From the NCBI RefSeq assembly GCF_963678635.1, contig NC_087063.1, forward strand, positions 23,006,701-23,070,700: a stretch of DNA of 64,000 nucleotides, given 5' to 3'. The notes below the pieces were generated by a model. The model was not told the origin of the DNA. It saw nothing but the letters and a program-made list of their open reading frames with translations, and made no database searches. This document shows, piece after piece, positions 53,756 to 64,000 of the stretch. The stretch is from Symsagittifera roscoffensis. Its lineage: Eukaryota; Xenacoelomorpha; Acoela; Convolutidae. How positions within the stretch are numbered: the first letter of the stretch is position 1; each line of letters begins with the position of its first letter. A program made the translations under genes and the position numbers.

Positions 53756-56700
53756 GAGATTATGTAGTAAAAGTATATACGAGTAATTTCTCTGTAATCA
53801 ATTTTGTTTCCAGAAAATTATTTTAATGGCTGCGCTTAGGGTTTTGAATATTCCCATTAAGATACGTTAACACTGCTGTATCGGCAAAATCGAACCCCAA
53901 TAATTTTTTGAAAATCATCTATTGAAACTTATCATCTTACCATCTGAAACTCTCTTTCCTATCTCTTTCCTATTTGAAACTCTCTTTCCTCTCTTTCCTA
54001 ACAGCGAAATCTCTTTCCTATGTTATTACCTTGGATGAGGACCAGATACTCTAAAGCCTATGTTAATACATGGGGGTCCTCATCTGGTAGCGCGTTTTCT
54101 ACCCGACTTATACTACTTGCGTAATCATTCAGCTAGTTCAGGGATTTTTCCTCTTCCTGTTAGTAGTCCATCGTTCAGGAACAGAGAAGTTGGGTTAATT
54201 TTGATTTTAAATTCTCTGTGTTGTTGGGTTTTATTTTTTCTATTTTGATTTGCTTTTTTCGGTAAAACCTAGATCGTTTTTCCGGTTCTAGTGCCGGGTC
54301 TGCAGTCTGCATTAACGCAATCCAGATTGCTTTTGGGTCGTACTCCGTTTCTATATTTGAATAGTGTGTTTTTTGTCTATCACTGAATTGGTAATGATGC
54401 TTTTTTGCACCAGTTAGGTAATATCACTTATATAAAAAATTTCATGAAAGCAAAATGAAAAAGTTTAAAAAAATAAAATTTGGAGACTAATTCACCCTCA
54501 ATCTTAGTTTTGTTGTCCAACTGGGCTAATCCAGAGACTTACATTTGGTCCTCTTTTCAAATAAAATGGACTAGAAAAAACCGGAAAAAATATTTCTTTT
54601 CCAAACTCTTTGAAACAGTTTTGTATCAAATTAAATGATATTATTTGTGTATTAGACAGCCCAGCCCAGCCCAACCACAATGAAAAAAAAACAAAAGTTT
54701 TATGACGTTTGATTAGCCAATCTTACAGAGTTTTCTTCTGTGCGCCTTTGCGTTGCTTCTCATTTGAATAGCTTTCCAAAATAAAAAACCATTGAATAAG
54801 GACAGGTGAATAAGGAAGAGGAAGTAAGCATAAAGGTACAAGATTGTGTAAAAACCGTGGAAAATGGATCTTTGTTTCGGATTATTTAATTCCAAGGGTC
54901 TGAGAAATGACATTTTATTTTGCAGATGGGTCAATTTGTTTTTACTGGCCTTTGCTTTTTCTGCTAATTTTATAAAACAGATGACAGTCCCTCAAATGCC
55001 AATAACTTGATATATATGTAATTCAGAATCACATTGTCCAATTTTCACCATTTCAAAGCCTTTAACCGAGGGTGGGTAATTGGAAAAGGACATTGTGTTG
55101 ATGGGTGTGTGTGCGGCAAATGAAGCAGAGAGTTTTTCCGTATTCGACGAAAGTTTCCCTTTGTGCAGTTGTGGTGTGGCAAAAATTTATGTTAATTCTT
55201 GAAAACCAATTTATGTTCATAGCATATTGGGCATTTGTGTTGAACTACTAGATACAGAAAGATTTTGTGAACGGGTTAAAGTAAAATCATAAAAATTTGA
55301 TAAATTTATCAAAAAAGTAGGATGTCATTTTGAAAGAACGGTAAACAAGGATCTTTTGATCATGTGTTGGCCAAAAAAGAGTATTTGGCCTCCGAATGTT
55401 AATTTTTGTTTTAAAACAATTCATTGCAATGATGGCAGTATAGTTCATGCCAATTGGTAACAAAAACATCCAACCGCACTTTTGTTTGGGAATTCAGCTT
55501 AAGAAAACAATGGATGCAGATTTTATGAAATGGCTGGTTTTTTCATTTTCCTTGAAAAACTCCCATCTGAATTTTCTCTTTCTGTTCAAAACAGGTTAGG
55601 CACTCAGAAAGCCTTGAATAGTTCTGTAAGGTGATATAAAATTTTCACCTTTTTGACGGTTATATGGTCGCTATACTGAAATTGTGGATAAAAATAAGGG
55701 TATGTTTCATGCACTACTGGGATCAGTTTTTCGATTCATTCAAATTAAACTGCATTTTTTCAAACACAAAAATTTAACCGATAAGTTACTAAATTGAATT
55801 TGTGAATGATCAACTGGGCAATTAATTTTGTGTTTATCTATGCACATATGAAATATACTAATGTGAAGACGTCCACTTTTCCAAATGTCCACTTTTTCTC
55901 ATACTAAAGGTAAGCCTTAGTGTATTGCAAAAAATACAGATATCATATTATGTCAAATTTATCAAGTGAAATAATTGCCCACAAGTAGGGCACGGGAGTT
56001 TTGCAAATGGAAAATTTGCTCTGAGCTTTAGTTTCCTATAACAAGCCGTACAATATATTTGAGGAGGTTAGAGAGGCTTTTTTGTGGAATTGTTTTATCG
56101 CATAGCATTTTTTCAAAGAGATAGCGCCATCAAATGCGATAACAGTTTTCAGTTTCCTACTTGATTTAGCGCATACATTTCATTCTCTTGCATGGCTGAA
56201 CAGTTGTAATGTGTAACTTTTAGCGAGTTGATACTTTATGCAGCTCTTCATTTTGGAATGATTTTTTGTGAGTGCCTATCGAGAGCAAACACACAAAAAA
56301 AAAATCTCATGATGTGTCGTTGAATTAGCAACAAATTAGCAACAAAAAAAATAAAATTTTCTTGTTCGACAATAGCATTTTTGTTATGATTTTGTTTAGG
56401 CTCACTGCATAGGATTGTTGTTTGAATGCTCTCTTCTATCCAAATTGATGACCCGAGATTGAACAATTGACTTTCTTGTTTGCAATAAAACGGTGTTTTC
56501 GGATCTTTTTCAGGGTTTGATCATTTACTAATTTGGTTGCGTTTTCAGCAATAAGATAATGGTTTTCCATTAGTAATTTGTTTCCTACATTCAACGGGTT
56601 TCCTGTTTATTGCGAGATCCATGAATCTTTGTTTTTGGGTACAATTTTTTCTTGAAAGCTGTGTTTTAGAAGTACTCGGATTGATTTTCTCTTATTAAAA

Positions 56701-56848
56701 GAGATTTTTTTTAAAGTAGTTGAATTGCTTTTTTGATTGATGTCTGTAGAGTTTTCCTCTGTAGTGGTAGAATTTGACAGAACTGAGAATTACATGCTAG
56801 TTCTGAGGTTCTTAGAAGTCCTATTTTTGAAAAAAGGTTAATTTGTGG
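53756..56848. other. Gene-free AT-rich DNA
   Basis: No ORF with coding character on either strand. A CTCTTTCCT repeat occurs five times at 53950-54020. A perfect 10-bp inverted repeat, GATGAGGACC (54034-54043) and GGTCCTCATC (54075-54084), lies just after it. I see nothing else here. Confidence 0.5.
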
Positions 56849-57190
56849 TTTTTGACCAAACACAATCTCTTATGGTCTTAGCCCTTATCAGCATTGATAG
56901 TAGTATTATGCGCAAACACAAATTTTGAGGCTTCTCCTTTCCAATTTCTTGTAGCATGGTCTAAAATTATTCTAAAGTGTGTTCCTAAATATTTTTTTTG
57001 TATTTCAATTTTATGAATTCTCCATGGTGAATAAGCAGTTCTAGTTCATGAAGCCAGCTATTGAACTATTCATTCATAAACGCTGTTTCTTCGTCATTTA
57101 CCATTTTTGTGGAATTCCAAACGTGCGTATAAAAATTCCCGATGTTTTGATAGTTTTGGTTGCGGTTTTTGAAGTTACCGGATATACTTG
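56849..57190 (-). pseudogene. Relic integrase core
   Basis: VTSKTATKTIK, TFGIPQK, then in another frame VNDEETAFMN, FNSWLHELEL, and finally NWKGEASKFVFAHNTTIN. This matches the order of the DDE integrase core and its end in Gypsy elements, with at least two frame changes and several stops. Confidence 0.6.
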
Positions 57191-58419
57191 AAAAAATGGT
57201 GAAAAGGAATTTACGATTACTGAGCAATGTTTTGTTCCACTCGATGGTGGATTAATGGGTATTTTATGGTCAATGTCTACTGATTTGATGGAAAAGTATA
57301 ATTTTTGTCCTTTTTGAATACTGCGTCATTTTTGTTTATTTTTTTGAGAAACAAAACATCCTGCTATAAATCATCCTGCTATAAGAAATCCTGCTGAGTT
57401 CTATAAGAAAACCTAATTGTCCCAATAATTGATCTTTATGTGCAATTTCAAATATTTTTTAAAAGCAGTGATTCTAGAACACATATCGTTCTTTCTTTTG
57501 TTTCCGGTTTATCAAATGCTTGTTCAATGCATAAAACTTTTCCTAGTAATAACAAATTTGTTCATGTACGTTCAGTTTTCAAACTTGTTCAATTTCTTTA
57601 ATCTTTTCAAATTGGATCCTTGTTTTGTTTCTTTTGAACTATTTTTCGGTTTGTATTTTTTGATTTTCCTTCCTTGTTAGTTTTGAATAAAATTAGAAAA
57701 ATTATCTTTGTCATCTCTAGATTTGCATTACAGTGTTTTAGCTTGCTTTTTTAAATTGTTCATTTTTTGGCTGACATGTCGCTATTTCATCATTTAGCAT
57801 TAACTTTTACTAAGGTTTTTTGTCTTCTACATTTGTTTTTTTTTGGTTATCTAAGTCATATTTCGATTTTTATTCTTGTAATTGGCTTTGATTGTTGTCT
57901 CACTGGTTCATTGTCATTGGCTTACTGAATATCCTTGGAAAAACAACCCTTACTATCAGTCAAAGAACAAATACTCTCTTCCTATTCCCGTTTGATACCT
58001 AATTAATTTTTTTGTTGTTAGTTTTAATTTGTGTGGTCCCTAACATAATTTACTTTAGGACTGGGAACACTTCCTCAAATGGTCTTTTTTCAGAATCATG
58101 TGCTATGAAATAATTTTAATTGTTACCAACTTTTTTGTGAAACTAAAAATGTTTTAGTTGGTGTTTTTTAAGATATTTTATGGTTACACTTTTACTTAGT
58201 TTGTCTGGAAAAACTAGATTTTTTCCTCTTGTCAAAATATTTTTTAGGTTTTTTGAAGTTATTACTAATTGCTATGTGAAACATCCGAATGAATTTTTTA
58301 CCGCTTCTAGTCAACAGGTGAAGCAAATCTTTTTGGTCGGTATAAAAATAATAAGAGTGTGGTGATCATTTAAATTTTTTTCTTAAATTTGTGTTGCTGA
58401 CGCAGCACCACACCGTTCT

Positions 58420-58545
58420 CTAGCACAAGCTCACATTTTGATCTTCTTTTTTATAAGATCTTGAATTAAATGATACTATGCGATTGCCCTCTGGAAATTC
58501 TTTCATCAAAATTGAACCTTCTCCCATAGATGATGAGTTTAATTG
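58420..58545 (-). pseudogene. Relic RNase H fragment
   Basis: Reads SSMGEGSILMKEF, then RIVSFNSRSYKKEDQNVS before a stop, the pattern of the first two strands and helix of retroelement RNase H, directly downstream of the RT piece. Confidence 0.55.
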
Positions 58546-58699
58546 AACGTGGAATAGGTATCGTGTACCTGATATGGCAAATATAGTATCTGCCCTTATT
58601 CTGGCTTTTTTCTCAAATTATTTTTTCATGTTCCTGAGTCCACTTGAAATGATAGAACCCTAAGCAATGATTAACTCTCATAACGTCTCGATTTTTTTT

Positions 58700-59290
58700 C
58701 GGACTTTTTAAAACTTCAAGCTCTCCCATTTTTTTTTACTATTTGTATATCGTCTATAATTACTACATCTCCTAAAAATTGCACTTTCATTAGAAAAATC
58801 TATGTTCTCTCTGGTTGAATTTTTAATCCCAACTTTTGTAAATAATGCATGGTATGTATCAATTGTAAGAAACAATTCTTCCAGAGTCATAGTATGCAAA
58901 GTTGTATCGTCTACATAAGTCACGCCTTGTTATTATTTTTTCATAAGTGCGAAATGGTTATTCAAGATTCTGTTGAAAAAAAACATGGACCACAAAGTCC
59001 AGAGAAGCATCTTGTGAAGGTGTACTGCTCTGATACTATGACAAAAACTTGTTAGTTGTCGTGTTCTCTTTGTGCGTGGAACGCTGATCATAAACAGCTT
59101 GGGGTAAAATAGTTATAGTTACCACTCAGTTTAGTAATGAATGAACCTAACGAATCAAATGGCCCTGCATATCTACTCAAATCAGTTATTAACTTCAAAC
59201 ATTTTGCGTTAATGACAAGTTTCAGGAAGCTACTCTTTGGTATAATTACTGGACAAATTGTAGATTTGGATAGCATTTCTGCATTAACCC
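58700..59290 (-). pseudogene. Relic reverse transcriptase
   Basis: Fragment 59088-59276 reads CPVIIPKSSFLKLVINAKCL, which matches the fingers region of Gypsy RT. Fragment 58708-58923 begins MTYVDDTTLHT, with the catalytic YVDD at about 58906-58917. Stops and frame changes separate the two. Confidence 0.7.
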
Positions 59291-59904
59291 AAAATTTTTC
59301 TTCAATACCAGATTTACAAAAATAATTAATTAGGCTGTTTTTTTTTCCTGATAATGCAGTGGTACTCTTGCTGGTCTTCGTTTGTTTAATTTGAAATGAG
59401 TACCAATTTAAAATTTTACTACCTCTATAACAAAAAACTCATTAGATCTTGCAAGTGATTTTTGCTGATATCTGATAGGATAAAGATGATTATATTGAGA
59501 AGTTTTTGTTCTCTTATCAATTTTCAGGTGAATTTTTCTTATTTGTATTTCATTTTTTTTTCTTTTTTTAAATTTTTTTTTAGCTCTTTTGTGAAGTTGG
59601 CTTCTAGTTCGTAATAACTGGTGTAATCTAATTCCTCCTCTTTCAATTTAATTTTTGTTTTTTTCCTCAATTTGCTAATTGGTGAATCTGATAGGATGTT
59701 TAAAGGTAAAAATTGAGCTTTTCATTGTTCGCATATGTGGAACTTTTGATTAAACTCTTCGTTTGATAAAAATTAACTGTTACATTATAATTGATTTTTG
59801 ATTTCATTTAAATATCTTCTAGGGTTGTTTGACTTTCGGATACTTTGGGGATCACTGTGGTTTCTGATTTTGTTCCTTAAGATCCCGGTATTTTAAAAAA
59901 ATTG

Positions 59905-59965
59905 ATTATTGTGTGACCTTATCTGCAGCAGCAGTTGTAAAAATCTGGCATGGTTTAGTTTGTTT
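59905..59965 (-). pseudogene. Relic zinc-knuckle fragment
   Basis: One minus frame reads FYNCCCR, stop, GHTI, the shape of a CCHC knuckle. It lies between gag and RT as expected. Confidence 0.4.
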
Positions 59966-60349
59966 CTTGGTTAATTGGGTTATTGGCTGCATATATTTTG
60001 CGATCTTTCATTAAACCTGTTAGTTTTTTAGTTGATCCTTTTTTCCGTCTCTTTCCAAAATAAAATCAACACCACTTCAAGCCCTTCCAGTAATCCCACT
60101 AATCACTGCGAAACGTAAGTCTTTGATAGCCATAAGATGTTTTAATTGTTGCCAAGTTGCGGGTGGATTATCAGTTAGAAATTGATGTTTTTTTTTAATC
60201 TGGCGGACTCAAAACTCGCACAAAAAATCCTCTTTTTTGTTGTTCCTTGGACGTTCTTCAAAGTCAGCTTTGGTCATTCACGATCTACTGCAGCGGCTAA
60301 TCTATGATTATAACTTTTGATGGAACCATTTGTTTTTTTTTACGTTTTC

Positions 60350-60560
60350 GCTTCTATTTATCTTCTATAATTATTCTTATCATTATTGAATCTATCTATA
60401 AACCGATCTTTTATATCGTTTCAATCTAAAGCAGTTGCTAGTCCCTAATACCATTGAGCCGCTGGAACTTTTAATAATGAACCAAATAAAGCTCTTTGTC
60501 TATTATCATATGCATCTAGATCATCATCTTCTGGGTCTGCTGATCGAGTGCCTAGGGAAA
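60350..60560 (-). pseudogene. Relic gag capsid fragment
   Basis: Reads NRQRALFGSLLKVPAAQWY, stop, then GLATALD, stop, then NDIKDRFIDRFNND. The AAQWY string followed by an aromatic/charged helix is typical of retrotransposon capsids. Confidence 0.6.
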
Positions 60561-60949
60561 AAGCTATCTTTTCTCTGCATTATTAAGAAAATCTCTTGCA
60601 TCCTCATTCGGGTCTAAGCTTGTAATTTTTGCGAGGGCTAAATCTGGATTTGCAACTATATTAGCCCTTTTTAATTGTTCCTCAGCTTTTGGCGCTTAGT
60701 ACTTAAAGTTTTGTATTTTGTCTACTGATAGCTTATTGTTTTTTATGGTTTAGATTCACCAATTTTTTCGGAACATGAGACCTATTCTAGTTTAATTTAC
60801 GTTAGATGAGGCCTTTTTGTTTTCAATTGAATATTTTTTGAATATTTTAATAACGCTATCTGGAAGAGTAATCTTCTGGAGTATTGCTGCTGGAAAGAAA
60901 AATCGTGATTTTTAAATTTGCTAGTTTGGGTATTTTGTAACAAATTATT

Positions 60950-61985
60950 GGGCAAAATTCAGTTTATTAAGAGTTAAATTTACCATAGTTGGGCTTATTT
61001 GGATTAAATTTGGGTTTTTTTCTGGTTAAACTAAAATTTTATTTATCTTTCTTTGGCTAATTATTACCAAATTTGCGCAAATTTTATTTTATTGTGAAGT
61101 TTTTTTTGTTATTTGGGTTATTTTTTGGTAGATTGTCTAATGTTTTGTTAAAATTCTGTTTCTATGTCTTCATTGGAGCTATTTTATTTCACTTAAATTC
61201 AAATGTTTCTACCTTAATTGAGCTTGTTTTGACCAAAATTTGGCCAAATTTGTATATATTGGAAAAATTTATACTGTAAACAAGATCTTTTTGACTAAAA
61301 TTGAGTAGCGAGATTGATTGTCTTGGTTGGCTTTGTTTTGCCCGCAATTGGGCAAAACTTCCGAAGAAAGGGAAGTTTATCTGTTTAATTAGGCTTCTTT
61401 TGATTTAAAAACGAGCAAGTTTTTTATAATTTGATAGGTTTACTGAAATTAATTGGCATTGTTTTTCCTAAAAAATTTTAATTTTCAAATTACATTGGAT
61501 TCAAATTATCTTAATTGAATTTACTTTGCCGAAAATTGATTAAATGTTAGATTCATTCGGAGTTTATTTAGCTTAAACAGCTTTCGTTTGACTGAAATTA
61601 GGTGAATTTTGATGTAATTTTGAGTCATTTTATTTTAAATTGCTTTGTTTTGACCAAATTGGCGTAAGTTTTAGATTAATTGGGAGCTTATCTATCTTAA
61701 GTGGCTTTATTGTGACCAAATTTTAGTGAATTTGAGGTTATATGAGTATTTGCTTTTCTTAACTGTGCATATTTTGACTGAAATTGGGTAAATTTTAGAT
61801 TCATTGGGAGTTTACTTATCTTAACTGGCTTTATTTTGATGAAGAATGTTAAATTTCAGATTATTTGGGAGTTCATCTGTCTTCAATGAGCTTTTTCTGA
61901 TCATAAATGGACAAGTTTTGCTATATTTGGGTTTATTCATGTTAATCCTTCGGACTTTAATGATTGTTGACTAAATTGGGTAAAA
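60950..61985 (+). repeat. Degenerate tandem repeat, period about 62 bp
   Basis: Successive units each contain TTGGGAGTTTATCT-like, TTAACTGGCTTTATTTTGAC-like and AATTGGGTAAATTTTAGATT-like parts. The clearest units lie between 61550 and 61930; earlier ones are more diverged. No coding potential is seen. Confidence 0.65.
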
Positions 61986-64000
61986 AATTTTACAATTTAA
62001 CTTCTATGGTTGTACCTTTTTTGTGAATATCACTGAAAGTTAGCATAAACTCAGTGGTTTTCGAAATAAACGCAATTTAGGTTTTCGAGTTAAAATCAAT
62101 CGGAAAAAACACACTTAACAGTTCCTTCCTTAGTTGGTGTAGATAGTTCCTACCGTTAGCTAAAACTTCCTTACCTGTTGATAAAATCAAGTTGAGTCAA
62201 GTTAGTGGATGAGCCTCGCAAAATGGTGAAAATTAAAATGAAGCACAATTTCACAAGAAAGAATTGAGATTGAATCTCATTTGAGCACAGGTTTGATTGT
62301 GCATATGATATATGAAATCAATTTATCAATCATTTAGAGTACACTTAGTTTGCATACAGGACCTCTTACTCCTTTTTATGAATCATTTCAAAAAATTTCT
62401 AAGTTTCCACTTTTGAAGTATCCGATGAAAAATTAAACACATAAATAGTTAGGTTGATTTATGTTAGTAAGACCATTTTATTTGATGAGGTCGTTACATT
62501 GTGTAAACTGTTTGTTTATACTTACCGATTTGGTCAGAGACCGTTTCCTTTTGTTTGGTATATAGTAGTTATAGTAAAAATATGAAAAAGTTTCTTGAAA
62601 TGAACTTAGCAGATAGCTGTCATAGGCTAATGAGCGATAGAAAAAAAATGATAACCTTGAATCTATAGAGGACTAACTGGCAAAAGGAGTCATTTAGATT
62701 GCGGGCTAGAGATTAATAAACTCCGTCTCGTATTTTTTGAAGAGAGAAACTGACTAACAAACTCATTTCCTAAAATTTCGAAATAATTAAAATTAACTCT
62801 TCTGTTTCTTAGACTACCTACATTTTAAATGATTGTTCTCTGCTCATTTTGCATCAGTTTTACTAAAAAAACTGAAGGGCCGTTGAAGGATTTTTTTGTT
62901 TTATTTAGTAATCAATATTTTATGGGGTCTGATTAAATCATATATCCTAGTCGATCAGGAGTTAAGGTAAAATTTCTATGAAGATATAAGTTAAACGGCA
63001 TGATTAAACAAAAATTGTCAAAAATTATACACAACTGTTCATCTTTTGATACATTTACCAAAGAGAGGGGACTTTTATTTTAATAATTTGATTCTTTTCT
63101 TTCTACCAAAATTTTGATGGGATTTAATGGAGAAAAGATTGAAGGAAGTTAGTGTCCCACTGTTGTTTAGAAACGGGCACCATTTCCGTTGACCGTTGTC
63201 AGCTGAAGAAATATGTTCGACTCAAGGGTTGCTGTTTCAGTAATCGATAGAATTAATTCATATCAATTCAGAAATTTTTTTACCTCAAGTTTTAAGTATT
63301 GAGTAATTCTAGAAGAAAATTACGATAAGAAACAGGAGTTATTATTTTTAAGAGACAGATTTAAAGGAAAAGTACAAGAAGAGTTCAACTGGCTGTTTGG
63401 GCAAAGAAATTAGTGTCACTGAAAAATGCAGGCCGTCTCATCCGAAACAATTTCAGTTTGGTTTTGCCTGCACCTGCTATTACAATTAAGTTCTCATTTA
63501 ATTTCTTATTCCGCTTTTGATTAGAAGACATGGAATTAAGTTCTCTTAAGACATGCCATTAGAATTGAGTCCTCTTTTTATCTCTGATTCTGCTTTTGAT
63601 TAGAGAATTTTTTTTTATTTCAAAGCCAAAGCAATAGGCGCACTCCGCCTGATTGGCGTCGTAGATAAATATTAAGTTCCCTCGATCATCCGTTAAACGT
63701 TATCAAAAACCTTTGCCTTTTTCAAGGTTAAAAACTAAAACAATAAAAAATATAATCCGCTTAGAAATTAAGAAGTTGGAACTTTGAAAATGACGTTTTA
63801 ATGTTTAAACTAAGTTATTCAGTTGAAATCTGATCCAAGTTTTAACTTAAAAGGGCATTCTTCTCCTCAGGTGTGAACAAATTTAGAATAAAAAAGAGTC
63901 CGTTCGAAGTTTATGTAAGCAAATTAAAAGAAAAAGTTTCTATTTTCTTGCAGCATTTCCAATATTACATATATGATATATCACTCGACTCGTTTTGGTT
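61986..64000. other. AT-rich DNA without recognised features
   Basis: No long ORF, no clear repeat and no RNA gene on either strand. It may contain the eroded flank of the minus-strand Gypsy relic, but I cannot delimit an LTR. Confidence 0.4.

Larger units (their letters stand above)
56849..60560 (-). mobile_element. Old Gypsy-type retrotransposon relic, minus strand
   Basis: Short pieces in collinear order on the minus strand: gag (60350-60560), zinc knuckle (59905-59965), reverse transcriptase (58700-59290), RNase H (58420-58545) and integrase (56849-57190). Order and domain types match Ty3/Gypsy. Every piece has stops and frameshifts. It uses YVDD where the intact 18.9-kb element uses YLDD, and the gag pieces look different, so it is another family. 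Protease and LTRs were not recognised. Confidence 0.65.

Noticed and set aside
57429-58365. Plus-strand ORFs of 60-83 codons in the AT-rich right part
   Set aside because: Phe/Leu-rich products of T-rich DNA with no conservation or motif; the minus strand here carries the Gypsy relic.
60435-60617. Plus-strand 60-codon ORF
   Set aside because: It is the antisense of the relic gag fragment, which shows a recognisable capsid motif.

Overview
The window is eukaryotic, AT-rich and made almost entirely of mobile-element DNA. Retroelement classes, spliceosomal-type intron signals and relics of a large DNA-transposon polymerase point to an animal, probably an invertebrate. The species cannot be read from the sequence. 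No rRNA, tRNA, CRISPR array or intact host gene is visible.

Region 1 (85-19005) is a complete, very young and unusually large LTR retrotransposon of about 18.9 kb. It has two 410-bp LTRs in which I see no difference (89-498 and 18592-19001), a 4-bp target duplication TTGA on both sides, a tRNA-type primer binding site at 501, and a 1.25-kb leader with several designed-looking hairpins. Its coding block starts with a 155-codon ORF. A 367-codon stretch without any ATG joins that ORF, apparently by a +1 frameshift, to a 2366-codon Ty3/Gypsy-type Gag-Pol (zinc knuckle, DSG protease, YLDD reverse transcriptase, RNase H, HHCC/DD35E integrase). Downstream lie two tiny membrane ORFs overlapping at ATGA, a second long ORF without ATG (11439-12575), an Env-like glycoprotein of 908 aa with a PTAP motif in its tail, and an unrecognised 599-aa ORF. 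The 3' non-coding part holds a textbook intron just after the last stop codon, a short GCAGTAAAT repeat, and hairpins that show the same loop on different stems. The plus strand of this element is visibly rich in A and C; the plus strand beyond it is T-rich.

Region 2 (19006-53755) starts with a 200-N assembly gap that touches the target duplication. Then come decayed minus-strand coding remnants and a 33-kb complex tandem array. The array alternates two related non-coding modules (A and B) with broken copies of a family B DNA polymerase gene of the kind carried by Polinton/Maverick-like elements. Two polymerase copies (33.5-35.7 kb and 51.7-53.8 kb) reach the C-terminal half; the others keep only the N-terminal part. 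Shared lesions show that the gene broke before the array expanded. Two neighbouring units (38.4 and 42.3 kb) are nearly identical, so expansion was recent.

Region 3 (53756-64000) has no intact gene. It carries an old, heavily mutated Gypsy-type retrotransposon on the minus strand (gag near 60.4 kb, zinc knuckle near 59.9, RT 58.7-59.3, RNase H near 58.5, integrase 56.9-57.2 kb) and a degenerate tandem repeat of about 62 bp at 60.95-61.99 kb. Statements about function rest on motifs read by eye; no database search was possible.
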